A stretch of DNA of 64,000 nt from Candidatus Nanoarchaeia archaeon (GCA_028279755.1 JANQNB010000008.1:36899-100898); one strand, 5' to 3'. Shown: positions 1 to 8,853, counted from the stretch's first letter. Notes: a model not told the origin generated them from the sequence alone. Made by a program: numbers and translations.

Positions 1-799
1 GCAAGGGCATGATGATCCGATCGAAGCCGATGTCCTTCTGCGCCAGTTTCGGCAGGACGTCCTTGACATCGCCCTGGATCAAGACAACATTCTTCAGCTT
101 GTTCAGGTGCAGGTTTTCCATTCCCAATTCATGGCCAGCCTCGTTTAATTCGATCCCGACGACTTCGCGCGCTCCTGTGTTCTTCGCGATCACGCAGCAA
201 TATGGCGCCGCACCTGAGAACATGACAAGGACTTCCTCACCGTCTTTTATCATCGAGGCGATCCGCTTCCTTTCAGTGGCAGAGCGAACGCTGTAGTACA
301 CAGTCTCGACATTGATCTTCATTCTGACGCCGTTCTCAACCACGATCGTCTCGCGCGTGTCCTCGCCAGCAAGGCAGTCATAGGTCTGCAGGCGCAGCTC
401 GCCTTCGTGCCCGCCTTGCTTCTTCAGCACGGTGGTGATCGCCTTGTTCCGCTCGAGGATTGTCGAGGCGATCAGTTGCTCCTTGTCCTTCAGCTCTTCG
501 TCCACTTCGATGATCGCGATGCTGCCGACCTGGTCCATGCTGGTCTTGAGATGCTCAAGCTCCTCAGCAGAGAGCTTGTCGGCGAGGAGCTCTTTCAGGC
601 CTTCCTTCTTGGGCACTGCTTCCAGATCTCTGTCCTCGAACGCGATGGTCAGATCCGACTCGAAGCTTTGGGCGACTGGGAAGTAGATGTATTTGTCCTC
701 TTTGCCGTACTTGTACCCGTCGAGGAACAACCCTTGCTCGAGCAAGTATGCCTTGACTGTCTCAGCGTCTTTCAACGCCGCTTTCACGCATAAGACCAT
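1..799 (-). CDS. Trm5/TYW2-family tRNA methyltransferase (3' end cut off by window edge)
   Basis: About 266 codons are visible, running off the left edge. The ATG at 799 is followed by an N-terminal region (MVLCVKAALKDAE), then a class I SAM-binding motif (FSGAAPYCCVIAKN), an acidic loop ending strand 2 (VVGIELNE) and the motif IV region DRIIMPL at the window edge. Archaeal Trm5/Taw2 enzymes methylate or modify G37 next to the anticodon. The motif order and the Ile-Glu-Leu-Asn signature support this family, but G37 methylation versus wyosine-type transfer cannot be separated without the C-terminus. It lies 34 bases downstream of the next minus-strand gene, so the two could share a transcript. 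Confidence 0.78.
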   Translation of the reverse strand, partial: MVLCVKAALKDAETVKAYLLEQGLFLDGYKYGKEDKYIYFPVAQSFESDLTIAFEDRDLEAVPKKEGLKELLADKLSAEELEHLKTSMDQVGSIAIIEVDEELKDKEQLIASTILERNKAITTVLKKQGGHEGELRLQTYDCLAGEDTRETIVVENGVRMKINVETVYYSVRSATERKRIASMIKDGEEVLVMFSGAAPYCCVIAKNTGAREVVGIELNEAGHELGMENLHLNKLKNVVLIQGDVKDVLPKLAQKDIGFDRIIMPL

Positions 800-832
800 G
801 CTTGCCAGAATTCGAACGCGGCTTTTAATGGT

Positions 833-2524
833 TTACTTCTGGGTCTCGAGCAGCTCGAGGAAGTACTGGTGCACCGCAGCCAGTAAGGCTTTCTCAGTCA
901 CCACACCGCGTAGTTCGCTCCCCGCCACAACCGGGATCGTGCGTGTGCCGCGTTCGATCATGACCTTGCTCGCTTCGAACACGGTTGCGCCTTCAGGGAT
1001 GCCGCGCTGCTGCACCATGAGGCGTTCCGCGTCCATCTTCTCCATGATCGTCGTGAAATTATAGAGCTCTTCCATGATCTCTGCTTCTGAGAGCACGCCG
1101 AGCAGTTCAGGGACTGCCTTGCCTTTCACCTCGCGCTCTTTTGTTACGAGAATCAGGTCAGTGTGCTGCTCGCGCATGGTCGCGATGATCTGCTTCAGCG
1201 TCGATTGCGATTGCACATTCACTCCACCTTCGATCACGTCCTTCACCACCGGCATGTTGCGCGCGTCCACGAGGTTCAGGGTGAGGAACTTGTCCAGCTC
1301 GGCGAGCAATTCCTTGCGGGTCACCACGCCCAGGATGCGCGTGCCTTTCTTGACAACAATGACGCGCTGCCCGAGCTTTGCCATGTCGAGGAAGGTCTTG
1401 TCAGCCTCCATCGCGTTGACTGGCGATGTCATGATGCTCGTGACGATGATGTCCCGCTTTCCCGGCTCGACGCGTTCGATGATGTCAGCGGCAGTGACGA
1501 TGCCGAGCACGCGCTGCTGCGAACGCACGAGCGCGAAGGTCGCACCTGCCTGGAGCAGCTTGCCGATGAGTTCGTGCACGTTCTTGTCTGGCTCGATGCT
1601 GATGAAATCCTTGTTCATGAAATACCGGATCGGCAAGGCAGCGAGCCGTTTCGCTTCCCTGCCGAACTTGCCCCGCATCCTGATTTGCAATAATGCCAGC
1701 ACGCCAGCGCTCGCCTGGTGGTAGAGGAAGATCAATACCAGGATGAGCACGAGCAAACCAAGCGGGACATACCAATAGCTTGCCAACCAGTCGCGGGTGC
1801 CGCTGACAAAGCGTTCCCAGGTGCTCAGGTTCTCCTGCTCGACAGGAACCCGCTCGATGATCTGCTGCGGCTCCGGCTGCTCCACAGCTTCTTCAGTAGG
1901 AGGTGCTTCCTCTTCTGCGGGCGCTGCCAGCTCTTCTTCGGCAGCAGAAGCGCGGATGACAGTGAGCTGGTCGCTTTCAGACACGCCCAGGCGTCGTTTG
2001 TTCAGAAAGTAATAGCCTTCCAGGCTGGGATCGCCGAGCTTGATCGCCTCGTCCCTTGTGAGCGTGGTCGTGGTGTGCCGATGCACCTCGCCGTGCTCGT
2101 CAGTCCATTCGACAATGATTGGCTCGCCGCCGAGCGGCACGCCCTTCTCGTCCCGCAACTGGCCGATGATCAGGCTTTCCTCTCCAGGGAGACGCGCCTT
2201 GCCAGTATTGCCGTCTGACAATCCCCTGCCGCCGCCAGATGAAGTAGCACCGCCGTCAGGCAAGCTTCCTGAGAACGAGCCGTTGCTCGTGCTCGAGGAC
2301 ATGTCGATGATCTGGTCGCTGTCGCCCGCGCCGATCATGCCGCCGCCTTCGACATAGATGCGCGCGCCAGGCATGGAATGGATAAGCGCGCTGGGCAGGA
2401 AGCAGCGGTTGAGCAGGGAAGGATCGTCAGTCCCTTCAGCCGTGAGTTCGACACGCTCTGCTGCCGCAAGGGGTATGATCAGGAGAACTAGTATCGCTGC
2501 CTGCCAGATTCTCGTCCTGCTCAC
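833..2524 (-). CDS. Secreted/membrane-anchored protein with four CBS motifs
   Basis: 563 aa starting at a GTG. Residues 1-22 are a signal peptide. Residues about 25-200 form an extracellular part with a Ser/Gly-rich stretch and an Ig-like or carboxypeptidase-regulatory-like segment (LIIGQLRDEKGVPLGGEPIIVEW). A Glu/Pro-rich linker precedes a single membrane span at about 248-270 (VPLGLLVLILVLIFLYH). The cytoplasmic part, about 300-560, carries four CBS repeats, i.e. two Bateman modules that normally bind adenosine nucleotides. The topology suggests a sensor coupling adenylate binding inside the cell to an outer domain; that role is inference. A TATA-like AACTATATTAAG lies about 25-35 bases upstream, so translation from the GTG would be nearly leaderless. 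Confidence 0.8.
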   Translation of the reverse strand: MSRTRIWQAAILVLLIIPLAAAERVELTAEGTDDPSLLNRCFLPSALIHSMPGARIYVEGGGMIGAGDSDQIIDMSSSTSNGSFSGSLPDGGATSSGGGRGLSDGNTGKARLPGEESLIIGQLRDEKGVPLGGEPIIVEWTDEHGEVHRHTTTTLTRDEAIKLGDPSLEGYYFLNKRRLGVSESDQLTVIRASAAEEELAAPAEEEAPPTEEAVEQPEPQQIIERVPVEQENLSTWERFVSGTRDWLASYWYVPLGLLVLILVLIFLYHQASAGVLALLQIRMRGKFGREAKRLAALPIRYFMNKDFISIEPDKNVHELIGKLLQAGATFALVRSQQRVLGIVTAADIIERVEPGKRDIIVTSIMTSPVNAMEADKTFLDMAKLGQRVIVVKKGTRILGVVTRKELLAELDKFLTLNLVDARNMPVVKDVIEGGVNVQSQSTLKQIIATMREQHTDLILVTKEREVKGKAVPELLGVLSEAEIMEELYNFTTIMEKMDAERLMVQQRGIPEGATVFEASKVMIERGTRTIPVVAGSELRGVVTEKALLAAVHQYFLELLETQK

Positions 2525-2590
2525 CTCAGAGTGTTCTGGAGGGCCTGGCTTAATATAGTTTGTTGCTGCAACATTGCCGCGGCGCTGATC

Positions 2591-3460
2591 CTATATCACT
2601 ATCAAGACAGCGCCAGTCACCATAAGGCCGACGGCGATGACCCTGCGCCCCAATGCCTCCTCATGGAAGAGCTTGCCGCCGACGAGAATCAGGCCAAGCG
2701 CACTCAAGCGGTTGATGGGCAGGATGAGGGTGATCGGCCCGGACTTGACAGCAGTGTAATAGCAGAGCATCTGGATGAACAAGGCGCCAGCAGCGATGCC
2801 CAGCCATTTCCAGTCGCGCACCACGTTCCGTTTCAGGCCATGCCACTTGAAGCGCGCCAGGTGGATCAGCAAGAAGTTCAGGTTGATGAAGAGCCAGACC
2901 CAGAAAAAATACGTGAACGGATTGATGCCAGAGCTGATGAACAATTTGTCAAAGGTCTGGGCAAAGCTGAGCACCAGCGCAGACAGGATGATGATCCAGG
3001 CGTACTTGTCATGCCAGAGATGCTTCAAGGGACCGAAGATGCCAGGGTATTCCTCGCTGCCCTCGAGGATGTACGTGCCGCACACGATGAAGAGCACGCC
3101 AGCCAGTTGGAGTATGGTTGGCACCTCGCCGAGCAGGATGCCGGCGATGACAAGCAGGAAGAGCGGGTTGATGTTTGTCAACGGCGCTGCCTGTCCCACA
3201 TCCATATGGCGCAATCCTCGAATGCGCAACAGCAGTCCGGCAGTGGCGAGCACGCTCACCAGATAGAGCAATGGCAGCGTTCCAAAGGGCACTGCAGTCG
3301 GAACGAAAAAACCGAGAATGATCAGCAAAGGAACCAGGAAGAAGCCGCGCGCGACGATCATTTCCAAAGCGTGTTCGGCATTTAATGCTTTCTTGTGCGC
3401 GATATCGCGCAGCATGATCATGAACGCTGCGGCAAAAGCGTAGACCTGCCAAGGGATCAT
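2591..3460 (-). CDS. EamA/DMT-superfamily membrane transporter
   Basis: 289 aa with about ten hydrophobic segments in two five-helix halves, the usual layout of 10-TM drug/metabolite transporters. The pattern LRHMDVGQAAPLTNINPLFL near residues 83-102 is the conserved end-of-helix signature of EamA domains, and IAGILLGEVPTILQLAGV matches the following helix pair. The ATG overlaps the stop of fen in an ATGA arrangement, so it is translationally coupled to the flap endonuclease gene; the pairing need not be functional. The substrate cannot be told. The C-terminal half repeats the pattern (INRLSALGLILVGGKLFHEE). Confidence 0.85.
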   Translation of the reverse strand: MIPWQVYAFAAAFMIMLRDIAHKKALNAEHALEMIVARGFFLVPLLIILGFFVPTAVPFGTLPLLYLVSVLATAGLLLRIRGLRHMDVGQAAPLTNINPLFLLVIAGILLGEVPTILQLAGVLFIVCGTYILEGSEEYPGIFGPLKHLWHDKYAWIIILSALVLSFAQTFDKLFISSGINPFTYFFWVWLFINLNFLLIHLARFKWHGLKRNVVRDWKWLGIAAGALFIQMLCYYTAVKSGPITLILPINRLSALGLILVGGKLFHEEALGRRVIAVGLMVTGAVLIVI

Positions 3461-4488
3461 AAGAAGTCACCTAAGCCTTTCTGCTTCGCCGCGTCGCTCT
3501 CTTGCAGCTTGTTCATCGCGGTCGTGATCCGCTCGCCGCTGAAGTCGTGATCGTCCACCAGGACTTTTCTCAAGGCCTGCTCGTCGACCGTGTTCCATGT
3601 AAGCTCGTAATCGTCAGTTACTGGCATGTCCTGAAAGGTCGTGAGCAGTGTTTTCCAGTCGAGATCATAGTGCTGCTCCCATTCGACTGCTGCGAAGAGT
3701 TCTTCATAGTTGGTGCCGTGCTCTCTGAGTAGCTTCAAAGCTTTCTTCGGTCCGATGCCTTTGATCCCTTGCCGGTTGTAATCAGTGCCGACGAGGATCG
3801 CCAGGATGATGAGCTGCTCCTGGGTGAATTCGAGCGCTTTCAGCGAGTCGTCAAGGCCCAAGAGCTCTGGGGAGATCTTCTCATACGCGAGCGTGCTCGC
3901 ACGTTTGCGCCGTCCGGACAGGTTGAGGTTTTTCACCACTCTTGGAGCGCCGAACAGGAAGGAATCTGCGTCCTGGCTCACCACAGCGTACGCATCGCCT
4001 TGCTTGCACAAGTGGGCGCATTGGGCTTCGCCTTCGCTCGGCGCCTGTATGATCGGCACGCCCAAGGCTTTGAGCAGATCCTTCGCTTCCTCGACCATGT
4101 CGCCTGTGAGCTTTGCTGTTCTGCCAGCGTACTTCTGCATCTCTTCGACATCTACCTTGGCTTCTGCTGCCTTGAATTTCTGCAAGGCTTCAGCCTTGAC
4201 AGCAGCTCTCCGTTGTCGTTCTTCCTGCTTGAGTTCCGGCGGCTCGCCGTCAAAGACAAAGACCAGCTTGAGCCCTTCTGCCATCAAGCTCGTTGTTCTC
4301 GAGAACAAGCCGATGAGGTGGCTCGTGACATTGCCCTTGCTGTCCTTCAATGGCGTGCCGTCCCGCATCCTGATCGTCGTGAGGAATTGGTAGAGCATGT
4401 TGAACGCGTCGATCGCCAGGACCTTGCCTTTCAGGTCCTCGATGGCGATCTCCTTCCTGCTCATCAAGCCAGTGATTGCGACACCCAT
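3457..4488 (-). CDS. fen: Flap endonuclease 1 (FEN1/XPG family)
   Basis: 343 aa, the normal archaeal FEN1 length. It removes 5' flaps during Okazaki-fragment maturation and repair. The N-terminal XPG domain contains LAIDAFNMLYQF and FVFDGEPPELK. The internal XPG domain has PIIQAPSEGEAQCAHL (metal-binding Glu residues) and VSQDADSFLFG, and the helix-hairpin-helix follows at LVGTDYNRQGIKGIGPKKALKLL. The C-terminus QKGLGDFL fits a PCNA-interacting PIP box. I chose the ATG at 4488 because FEN1 proteins begin MGV and a TATA element (CTTTTAAGCC on the minus strand) is centred about 26 bases upstream. The open frame continues another 384 bases upstream, but that part overlaps the divergent gene and is not FEN1-like. 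It is coupled to the transporter downstream. Confidence 0.96.
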   Translation of the reverse strand: MGVAITGLMSRKEIAIEDLKGKVLAIDAFNMLYQFLTTIRMRDGTPLKDSKGNVTSHLIGLFSRTTSLMAEGLKLVFVFDGEPPELKQEERQRRAAVKAEALQKFKAAEAKVDVEEMQKYAGRTAKLTGDMVEEAKDLLKALGVPIIQAPSEGEAQCAHLCKQGDAYAVVSQDADSFLFGAPRVVKNLNLSGRRKRASTLAYEKISPELLGLDDSLKALEFTQEQLIILAILVGTDYNRQGIKGIGPKKALKLLREHGTNYEELFAAVEWEQHYDLDWKTLLTTFQDMPVTDDYELTWNTVDEQALRKVLVDDHDFSGERITTAMNKLQESDAAKQKGLGDFL

Positions 4489-4570
4489 ACAAGGCACAGC
4501 GGCAAGATGGCTTAAAAGGCTTTCGGGCGTAACGCGAAATTTATATATCGGTATCCATTCGCGAGTGGTC

Positions 4571-5269
4571 ATGGAATCTGAGCGCTTTGTCCCTGACAAG
4601 CTTGGAAAGCCAGCACGACGGCGAGCATCCAAAGCTGCGAGACCAGCACACAGCCTGACGCGACGGGATACTGCCGGAAAGGGAGCGTCAATCAAGACAG
4701 CGCCTAGTATTGCGGCACCGGTCACATCGGCAGCGCCCCGTATCGGTATGATCCTGCCTGATCGCGATCTTGAAATGCGGCGTTTCCGCCTGCCGGAAAG
4801 CATCGAAAGCGTGCTCCAGCGTGTGGTCAAGCAAGTGGCGAAAGCGCACGCTGATCCCTGGGAGCTCAACACTCTGTATTGGAAAGAGCACAGACAGAGC
4901 CTTCTTTTTGGCAGGTATCACTTGGTGTTCGCAGCTGCGAGCCTGCCGAACAGCGTGCTCCGAGGCATGCGCCATCATGCTTCTTACTTTGTCCTGGTCG
5001 GGAATTCCCGACCGATCGACAGGTTTCAACGCGGCTATTTAGATTCTGTACAGGCTGACCTGCAGGTGTTTGATGCGCGCGAACGTGTCACGATGGCGCC
5101 CTACAGAACAGTGTGCCGCGCGATTCTGGGAATGGAGCCACGGACTGCGGCGTTTCCGACAGGCTTCCATGTCTATCGGCAAATGCGACCTGGCTCGCAA
5201 GAATATTTCATTGTCTCCCAAGCCAGCAGCGTGAGGCCACTCACAGCTCCTTCACAACAAGCCCCTTGA
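4571..5269 (+). CDS. Hypothetical protein, basic N-terminus
   Basis: 232 aa, not recognised. The ATG at 4571 is preceded by the TATA box TTTATATATC (about 4540-4549), giving leaderless spacing; the open frame extends further upstream but into the fen promoter. Residues 1-65 are rich in Arg, Lys, Ala and Pro and probably disordered. The rest is a globular domain with no membrane span or Cys cluster (for example HLVFAAASLPNSVLRGMRHHASYFVLV). The 3' end overlaps the convergent gene at 5241 by 29 bases. No catalytic motif is apparent. Confidence 0.6.
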   Translation: MESERFVPDKLGKPARRRASKAARPAHSLTRRDTAGKGASIKTAPSIAAPVTSAAPRIGMILPDRDLEMRRFRLPESIESVLQRVVKQVAKAHADPWELNTLYWKEHRQSLLFGRYHLVFAAASLPNSVLRGMRHHASYFVLVGNSRPIDRFQRGYLDSVQADLQVFDARERVTMAPYRTVCRAILGMEPRTAAFPTGFHVYRQMRPGSQEYFIVSQASSVRPLTAPSQQAP

Positions 5270-6212
5270 AGTCGCTCTGGAGTTTTTCCTTGGCTTTCTT
5301 TGTTATTTCGCCGGTGGTGAGATAGATGACTGGAAGATTTCTCGCATTGCCCTGGAGCTTTGCCGCTGCAAGGTCGCCATCATTAGATTTCTTCTTGGCT
5401 TTTGCTTTACAGTAGTATTCGACATTGCCGACAGGCGTTGGCATGACAATGACAAAGTCGAGCTCGCTCTTCTTCCGGATGAGCTTCTGCTCCTTGACTG
5501 TGATCTTGTTGCGGTCGAAATACCCCTTGACCTTTGAGTAGAACGGATCCTGTATCGATTCGATCGGTGTGAGCTCTTGCTGCTCCTCTTTTGGTTCGGT
5601 TTTCTTGATCTTTTCCACCTTCGCGCCTGTGTTTGGGCGGGGCTTCTCTTCCTGCTTCGGTTGGGCGGGTGCTGCGGGCGCAACAGTTGGCTTCGCAGGC
5701 TTCGGTTCAGCAGGCGCTGGCTTTGGTTCAGCCGGTGGTTCAGGTGCTTTGGCTGCTTTTGCCATCCCCAGGTCCTCTTTGATCATCTGCTCTGCGTCAG
5801 CGTCAGACAGCAGGAAGTATTTCCAGTAGATCACCGGGCCTTCCGGCGCGTTGATCTTCAGCATGCGCGAGAAATCCTTGATGTTCCGCAACGAGACGCG
5901 CACGAGCGCTTCCTGCTTGTCGTCACGCAAGACCTTCTTATCCTTCAGTAGGTTGAACGTGCGCTGGTCCTTCTCGCCGAGATGCTCTGCGATGCGTTCC
6001 AGCCCTGCAGGATTTGCCGGGTCGTAGTAGTACGGCGAGCCGCCGAGCTTGGTGTGCGAGACTTTCACCAGGCCTTTGCTGCTCAGCTCTCCAAGGAGCG
6101 CGCCGAGGAGTGTCGTGTCGCCCTTGCCCAAAGCTTTCTTGAGGTCGTTCGGGATCAGCGGGCCGCGCATCTTCACCACGCGCAGGACTTCATCACGGTC
6201 GATATTCTCCAT
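5241..6212 (-). CDS. Winged-helix protein with a C-terminal nuclease-fold-like domain
   Basis: 323 aa. Residues 1-75 look like a winged-helix DNA-binding domain (LIPNDLKKALGKGDTTLLGALLGELSSKGLVKV, given here as a description of helices 2-3 and the wing at about 20-60). Residues about 150-205 are a Pro/Ala/Lys-rich linker. The C-terminal 100 residues contain ELDFVIVMPTPVG followed by VEYYCKAKAKKK, a D-then-hydrophobic-K arrangement that resembles a PD-(D/E)XK restriction-like core, although the exact catalytic acid pair is not clear. TATA box CATTAAATAAT sits about 26 bases before the ATG. A role in DNA binding or cleavage is inference from the domain layout only. Confidence 0.65.
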   Translation of the reverse strand: MENIDRDEVLRVVKMRGPLIPNDLKKALGKGDTTLLGALLGELSSKGLVKVSHTKLGGSPYYYDPANPAGLERIAEHLGEKDQRTFNLLKDKKVLRDDKQEALVRVSLRNIKDFSRMLKINAPEGPVIYWKYFLLSDADAEQMIKEDLGMAKAAKAPEPPAEPKPAPAEPKPAKPTVAPAAPAQPKQEEKPRPNTGAKVEKIKKTEPKEEQQELTPIESIQDPFYSKVKGYFDRNKITVKEQKLIRKKSELDFVIVMPTPVGNVEYYCKAKAKKKSNDGDLAAAKLQGNARNLPVIYLTTGEITKKAKEKLQSDFKGLVVKEL

Positions 6213-6354
6213 ACGAGCAGAAAGCGCAAGGGATTATTTAATGATTTGGGCTAAGAAAATCCCAGAATTCTTGATTTCCGAAAAGTCCTTTTTGTTAAGT
6301 TTTCACTGAATAATGATTAATAATAAGGTTTACTTAACCTTTTTTGTGATAGAA

Positions 6355-6975
6355 ATGAAGAAAAACAGAAGAGAATTTATCGGCTGCGCAGTGCAGGCAG
6401 CGATCGGAGGAACTGTCCTCGTGGCAGGAATCCCCAGCTCTGAATACGCAGACGTCTGGGGCTTTGACGAGAAATACCAGCAAGGAAGGACAAAGAATGG
6501 CTTGGCAGCAGTGGTCGCAGGCATCATTGGCCACGAGATGTATGGCGGCTCGAGCGTCGACCTGGCTGTGAAGAAGCGCTTCTGGCCTGATGCCAGAGTC
6601 ACCGGCAGCACGAGCGAGGACTCGATCGACACCAACATCGATCTGTTCTGGACAAGTTCGCGATTCCGGGCGAACTACAGCGATGATCGGCTTCGTGGAG
6701 AGGTCCACAAGTCAGAGTTCAACTGGAAAGTGGAACAGACAGGCCCGTCGACATACCGGATCAAGCGCTGGGGCCCGAAGTTTGATTCCACCCTGGAATT
6801 GCGCGTTGCAGACGGCAGGATTCATGGCACCTACAAGCGACCAGGTCCGCACTTCGATTGGAGCATCAATGGCAGCTATGATGCGCAGGGCCACGTGAAC
6901 GTCCGCATCGACGGACCACTGACTTTGGGAATCGAGCTGGAAGGAAGAGTGACGGCTAGAGCATCTCCGCGATAG
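6355..6975 (+). CDS. Putative exported protein with twin-arginine signal
   Basis: 206 aa. The N-terminus MKKNRREFIGCAV followed by a hydrophobic stretch resembles a twin-arginine (Tat) signal; export is inferred. The mature part is rich in Trp, Arg, Gly and beta-strand-like segments (FNWKVEQTGPSTYRIKRWG) and may form a small beta-sandwich or lipocalin-like fold, but I do not recognise a family. The start at 6355 is preferred over the in-frame ATG at 6313 because GTTTACTTAAC lies about 25 bases before 6355. The stop overlaps the convergent HIT gene by 20 bases. Confidence 0.6.
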   Translation: MKKNRREFIGCAVQAAIGGTVLVAGIPSSEYADVWGFDEKYQQGRTKNGLAAVVAGIIGHEMYGGSSVDLAVKKRFWPDARVTGSTSEDSIDTNIDLFWTSSRFRANYSDDRLRGEVHKSEFNWKVEQTGPSTYRIKRWGPKFDSTLELRVADGRIHGTYKRPGPHFDWSINGSYDAQGHVNVRIDGPLTLGIELEGRVTARASPR

Positions 6976-7384
6976 CATTGCGGATTTGCTGGAGCTGGGC
7001 TTCTGTGATGTCAACAGCATCGAGAACATGAGCGTGGCTCTTCACCCCATCCTTCCAATTCATGCCTGCGAATTCCCGATCAGTGTCATACCGCGGGTAG
7101 ACATGGAAGTGGACGTGCTTGTCCTTCATCATGAGCATCATCCAGTTCATGTTGTCAAACTGCCAGAGTTTTTTCAACGCGCCTTCGACATCCTTTGCAA
7201 CCTGCTCGAGTTCACCCATCTCTTCCTGAGAGAGATCACTGAATCGAGGGTGATGCTCTTTGGTGACAACGACACAACTACCAAGCGTGCGTTGTCGCAT
7301 GCGCGCGAGGAGCAGCCAGTGCTGGTATTCCTTGATCAGAAGATCGTCTGCCCTGAACTTCTCGAAGATGCCGCAGCAGGTCAT
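6956..7384 (-). CDS. HIT-family nucleotide hydrolase/transferase
   Basis: 142 aa. The histidine triad KHVHFHVYPR (H-x-H-x-H) is intact near residue 95, with the preceding helix and strand pattern of HIT proteins (CVVVTKEHHPRFSDLS). Such enzymes cleave or transfer nucleoside monophosphates from dinucleotides or aminoacyl/phosphoramidate adducts. The start is placed at 7384 because ATG overlaps the stop of endA (ATGA), implying translational coupling; an in-frame ATG four codons upstream lies inside endA. The two Cys near the N-terminus (MTCCGIFEKF) stand where some HIT proteins bind zinc, but the partner ligands are not evident. Confidence 0.88.
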   Translation of the reverse strand: MTCCGIFEKFRADDLLIKEYQHWLLLARMRQRTLGSCVVVTKEHHPRFSDLSQEEMGELEQVAKDVEGALKKLWQFDNMNWMMLMMKDKHVHFHVYPRYDTDREFAGMNWKDGVKSHAHVLDAVDITEAQLQQIRNAIAEML

Positions 7385-8055
7385 GGTCGTTTCCACGCGA
7401 TCTCGAAGTAGGTGACGTCGCTTTCCTCGTCGACAACACCGACAAGCAAGCGCTTCTTGGTGCTATGCGCCACGCGGTTCTTGGCAGCGAAGTCGTGCCA
7501 TGTCAGCGTGTTGGATTCGTGGATCGGGAACAGGACCCATTTGGCGTGGTCCTCGCCTGGCTTGACTCCGCGGTCGTAGACGCGGAAGTCAGCGCCGAAC
7601 TTCAAGGCAGTCTTCACGATATAGCCGCGGTCGCGCATGTCGCGGAACACCGCGTATTTTGTCCAGAAGTTCTCGTGGAGCTTCTTGGCCTTGCGGATGA
7701 AACTCTCGCTCTTCATGGTCCTGCCGGCAGGGCTCATGATCTTGAGCTTGCCCTTCTCAGCAAGATAGAGCGCTTCGAGCAAAGACAATTGGACACGGCC
7801 TTTGTCCAGCTCGCCATAGCGTGATTGCGCGTAGAGATCGCGAGCAGCGTCGCTATCCTCAGTCAGGACCTGCTCGCCGCCAAGGATGGCCTTGACTGGC
7901 ACTTTGGCTGTGCGGATCTTGCTGCGTCGCTCGCCTTCCTCTTCCTCAGCGATGTCAGGATCAGCCTTCTTTGGCTTCGCCGCCTTCTTCACAGCTTTCT
8001 TCGCTGTTTTCTTCTTTGGCTTTGCAGCTTTCTTGGCTGCTTTCTTTGCTGGCAT
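7381..8055 (-). CDS. endA: tRNA-splicing endonuclease EndA with histone H1-like basic tail
   Basis: 224 aa. The catalytic C-terminal domain has the three expected residues: Tyr in DFRVYDRG, His in PGEDHAKW and Lys in HSTKKRLLVG. The N-terminal endonuclease domain includes LSLLEALYLAEKGKL. It cuts the bulge-helix-bulge of intron-containing pre-tRNAs. Before the enzyme there is an extra tail of about 35 residues made of AKKAAKPKKK-type repeats followed by an acidic patch, similar in composition to histone H1 tails and not part of the usual enzyme. ATG 8055 is chosen over the GTG at 8064 because CATTATAAACG is centred about 27 bases upstream. HIT gene follows in an ATGA overlap. Confidence 0.93.
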   Translation of the reverse strand: MPAKKAAKKAAKPKKKTAKKAVKKAAKPKKADPDIAEEEEGERRSKIRTAKVPVKAILGGEQVLTEDSDAARDLYAQSRYGELDKGRVQLSLLEALYLAEKGKLKIMSPAGRTMKSESFIRKAKKLHENFWTKYAVFRDMRDRGYIVKTALKFGADFRVYDRGVKPGEDHAKWVLFPIHESNTLTWHDFAAKNRVAHSTKKRLLVGVVDEESDVTYFEIAWKRP

Positions 8056-8097
8056 ACTCGCCACGAGTGCTGACGCGTTTATAATGGTTGCTTTGGC

Positions 8098-8123
8098 AAT
8101 TATTAACCATATAGAAAATAATT
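8098..8123. promoter_or_regulatory. AT-rich 26-bp palindrome, copy 1
   Basis: Imperfect palindrome in the divergent promoter region between endA and the gene at 8189. It shares the half-site ATAGAAAATAATT and the opposite half AATTATT with copies at 16612-16633 and 53629-53654; three central-left bases differ from the perfect version. Likely a protein-binding site (operator); the protein is unknown. Confidence 0.5.
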
Positions 8124-8188
8124 ATTATTTAAGCTTCCAGGGGAAAGTTTTTATGTTACCGCTCAACAATGAGTGCGGGTGTGAACTG

Positions 8189-8821
8189 ATGAAAGATCGA
8201 CGATTCTGGCTGAAACAGGCTGGCATATGGGTTGGTACTGGTGTAGTCACTGGCGTAGCAGCAGCCTGCGGGCGTCGCGTTGTCCGCGGACTCGAAACCG
8301 TGGTCCTCACACCAGACACGATCGAAGACGGGTTCACGCCTGGCAACACTGAAAAGCGTATCAAGGCCACAGCTCAACTCCCACACGCTGGGGACGCGAC
8401 ACGCGCAGTCGTCACCTTCGCAGTCAGCGACTCTGATTTCGATTTCAGCCCAGATATGCTCGCAAACTCGCTTGACAATGCGATGGAGTATTTCGACGCG
8501 AACCTGCCGAGAGGCCAAGACTATGCTGTTGAAGTCTTCGCTGCCCAGGACGTCAAGCTCATCGCGCATGCCTCGGACGGTGATGCTGTCGACCTACTGC
8601 GAACACTCGTGAACGCGTACGCACTCGTTCGCCAGCCTTTGCTCAAAATTAAGGGTACGATGAAGCTCAACCATCTTGGACGACCGATCATGGCGGATTC
8701 GGTGTCGATTGGCGAGACGTCGTTCACGCTTGCCAATAGCGCACTCCTCGGCCCAGACCATCTCGACGTCAGCTATCGACCACCTGCGCCGAGGCAACTA
8801 CCCAAAGCAGTCATTTACTAA
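8189..8821 (+). CDS. Putative Tat-exported lipoprotein
   Basis: 210 aa. MKDRRFWLKQAG with a following hydrophobic stretch resembles a twin-arginine signal and ends in VTGVAAACG, which fits a lipobox, so the protein is probably anchored outside the membrane by its Cys. The remainder is acidic, with no recognised domain. ATG 8189 is preceded by GGGTGTGA; an in-frame ATG at 8153 has a TATA-like TTATTTAAG about 26 bases upstream and would add twelve residues (MLPLNNECGCEL). The signal-like N-terminus favours 8189, but both starts are possible. The gene lies just beyond the AT-rich palindrome at 8098. Confidence 0.6.
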   Translation: MKDRRFWLKQAGIWVGTGVVTGVAAACGRRVVRGLETVVLTPDTIEDGFTPGNTEKRIKATAQLPHAGDATRAVVTFAVSDSDFDFSPDMLANSLDNAMEYFDANLPRGQDYAVEVFAAQDVKLIAHASDGDAVDLLRTLVNAYALVRQPLLKIKGTMKLNHLGRPIMADSVSIGETSFTLANSALLGPDHLDVSYRPPAPRQLPKAVIY

Positions 8822-8853
8822 GCTTTAAAAGCGCCTTCCTGCTTCTGTTGGAT

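Noticed and set aside
4489..4872. N-terminal extension of the flap endonuclease
   Set aside because: FEN1 proteins begin MGV at 4488, a TATA box sits just upstream, and the extension overlaps the divergent gene without resembling any protein.
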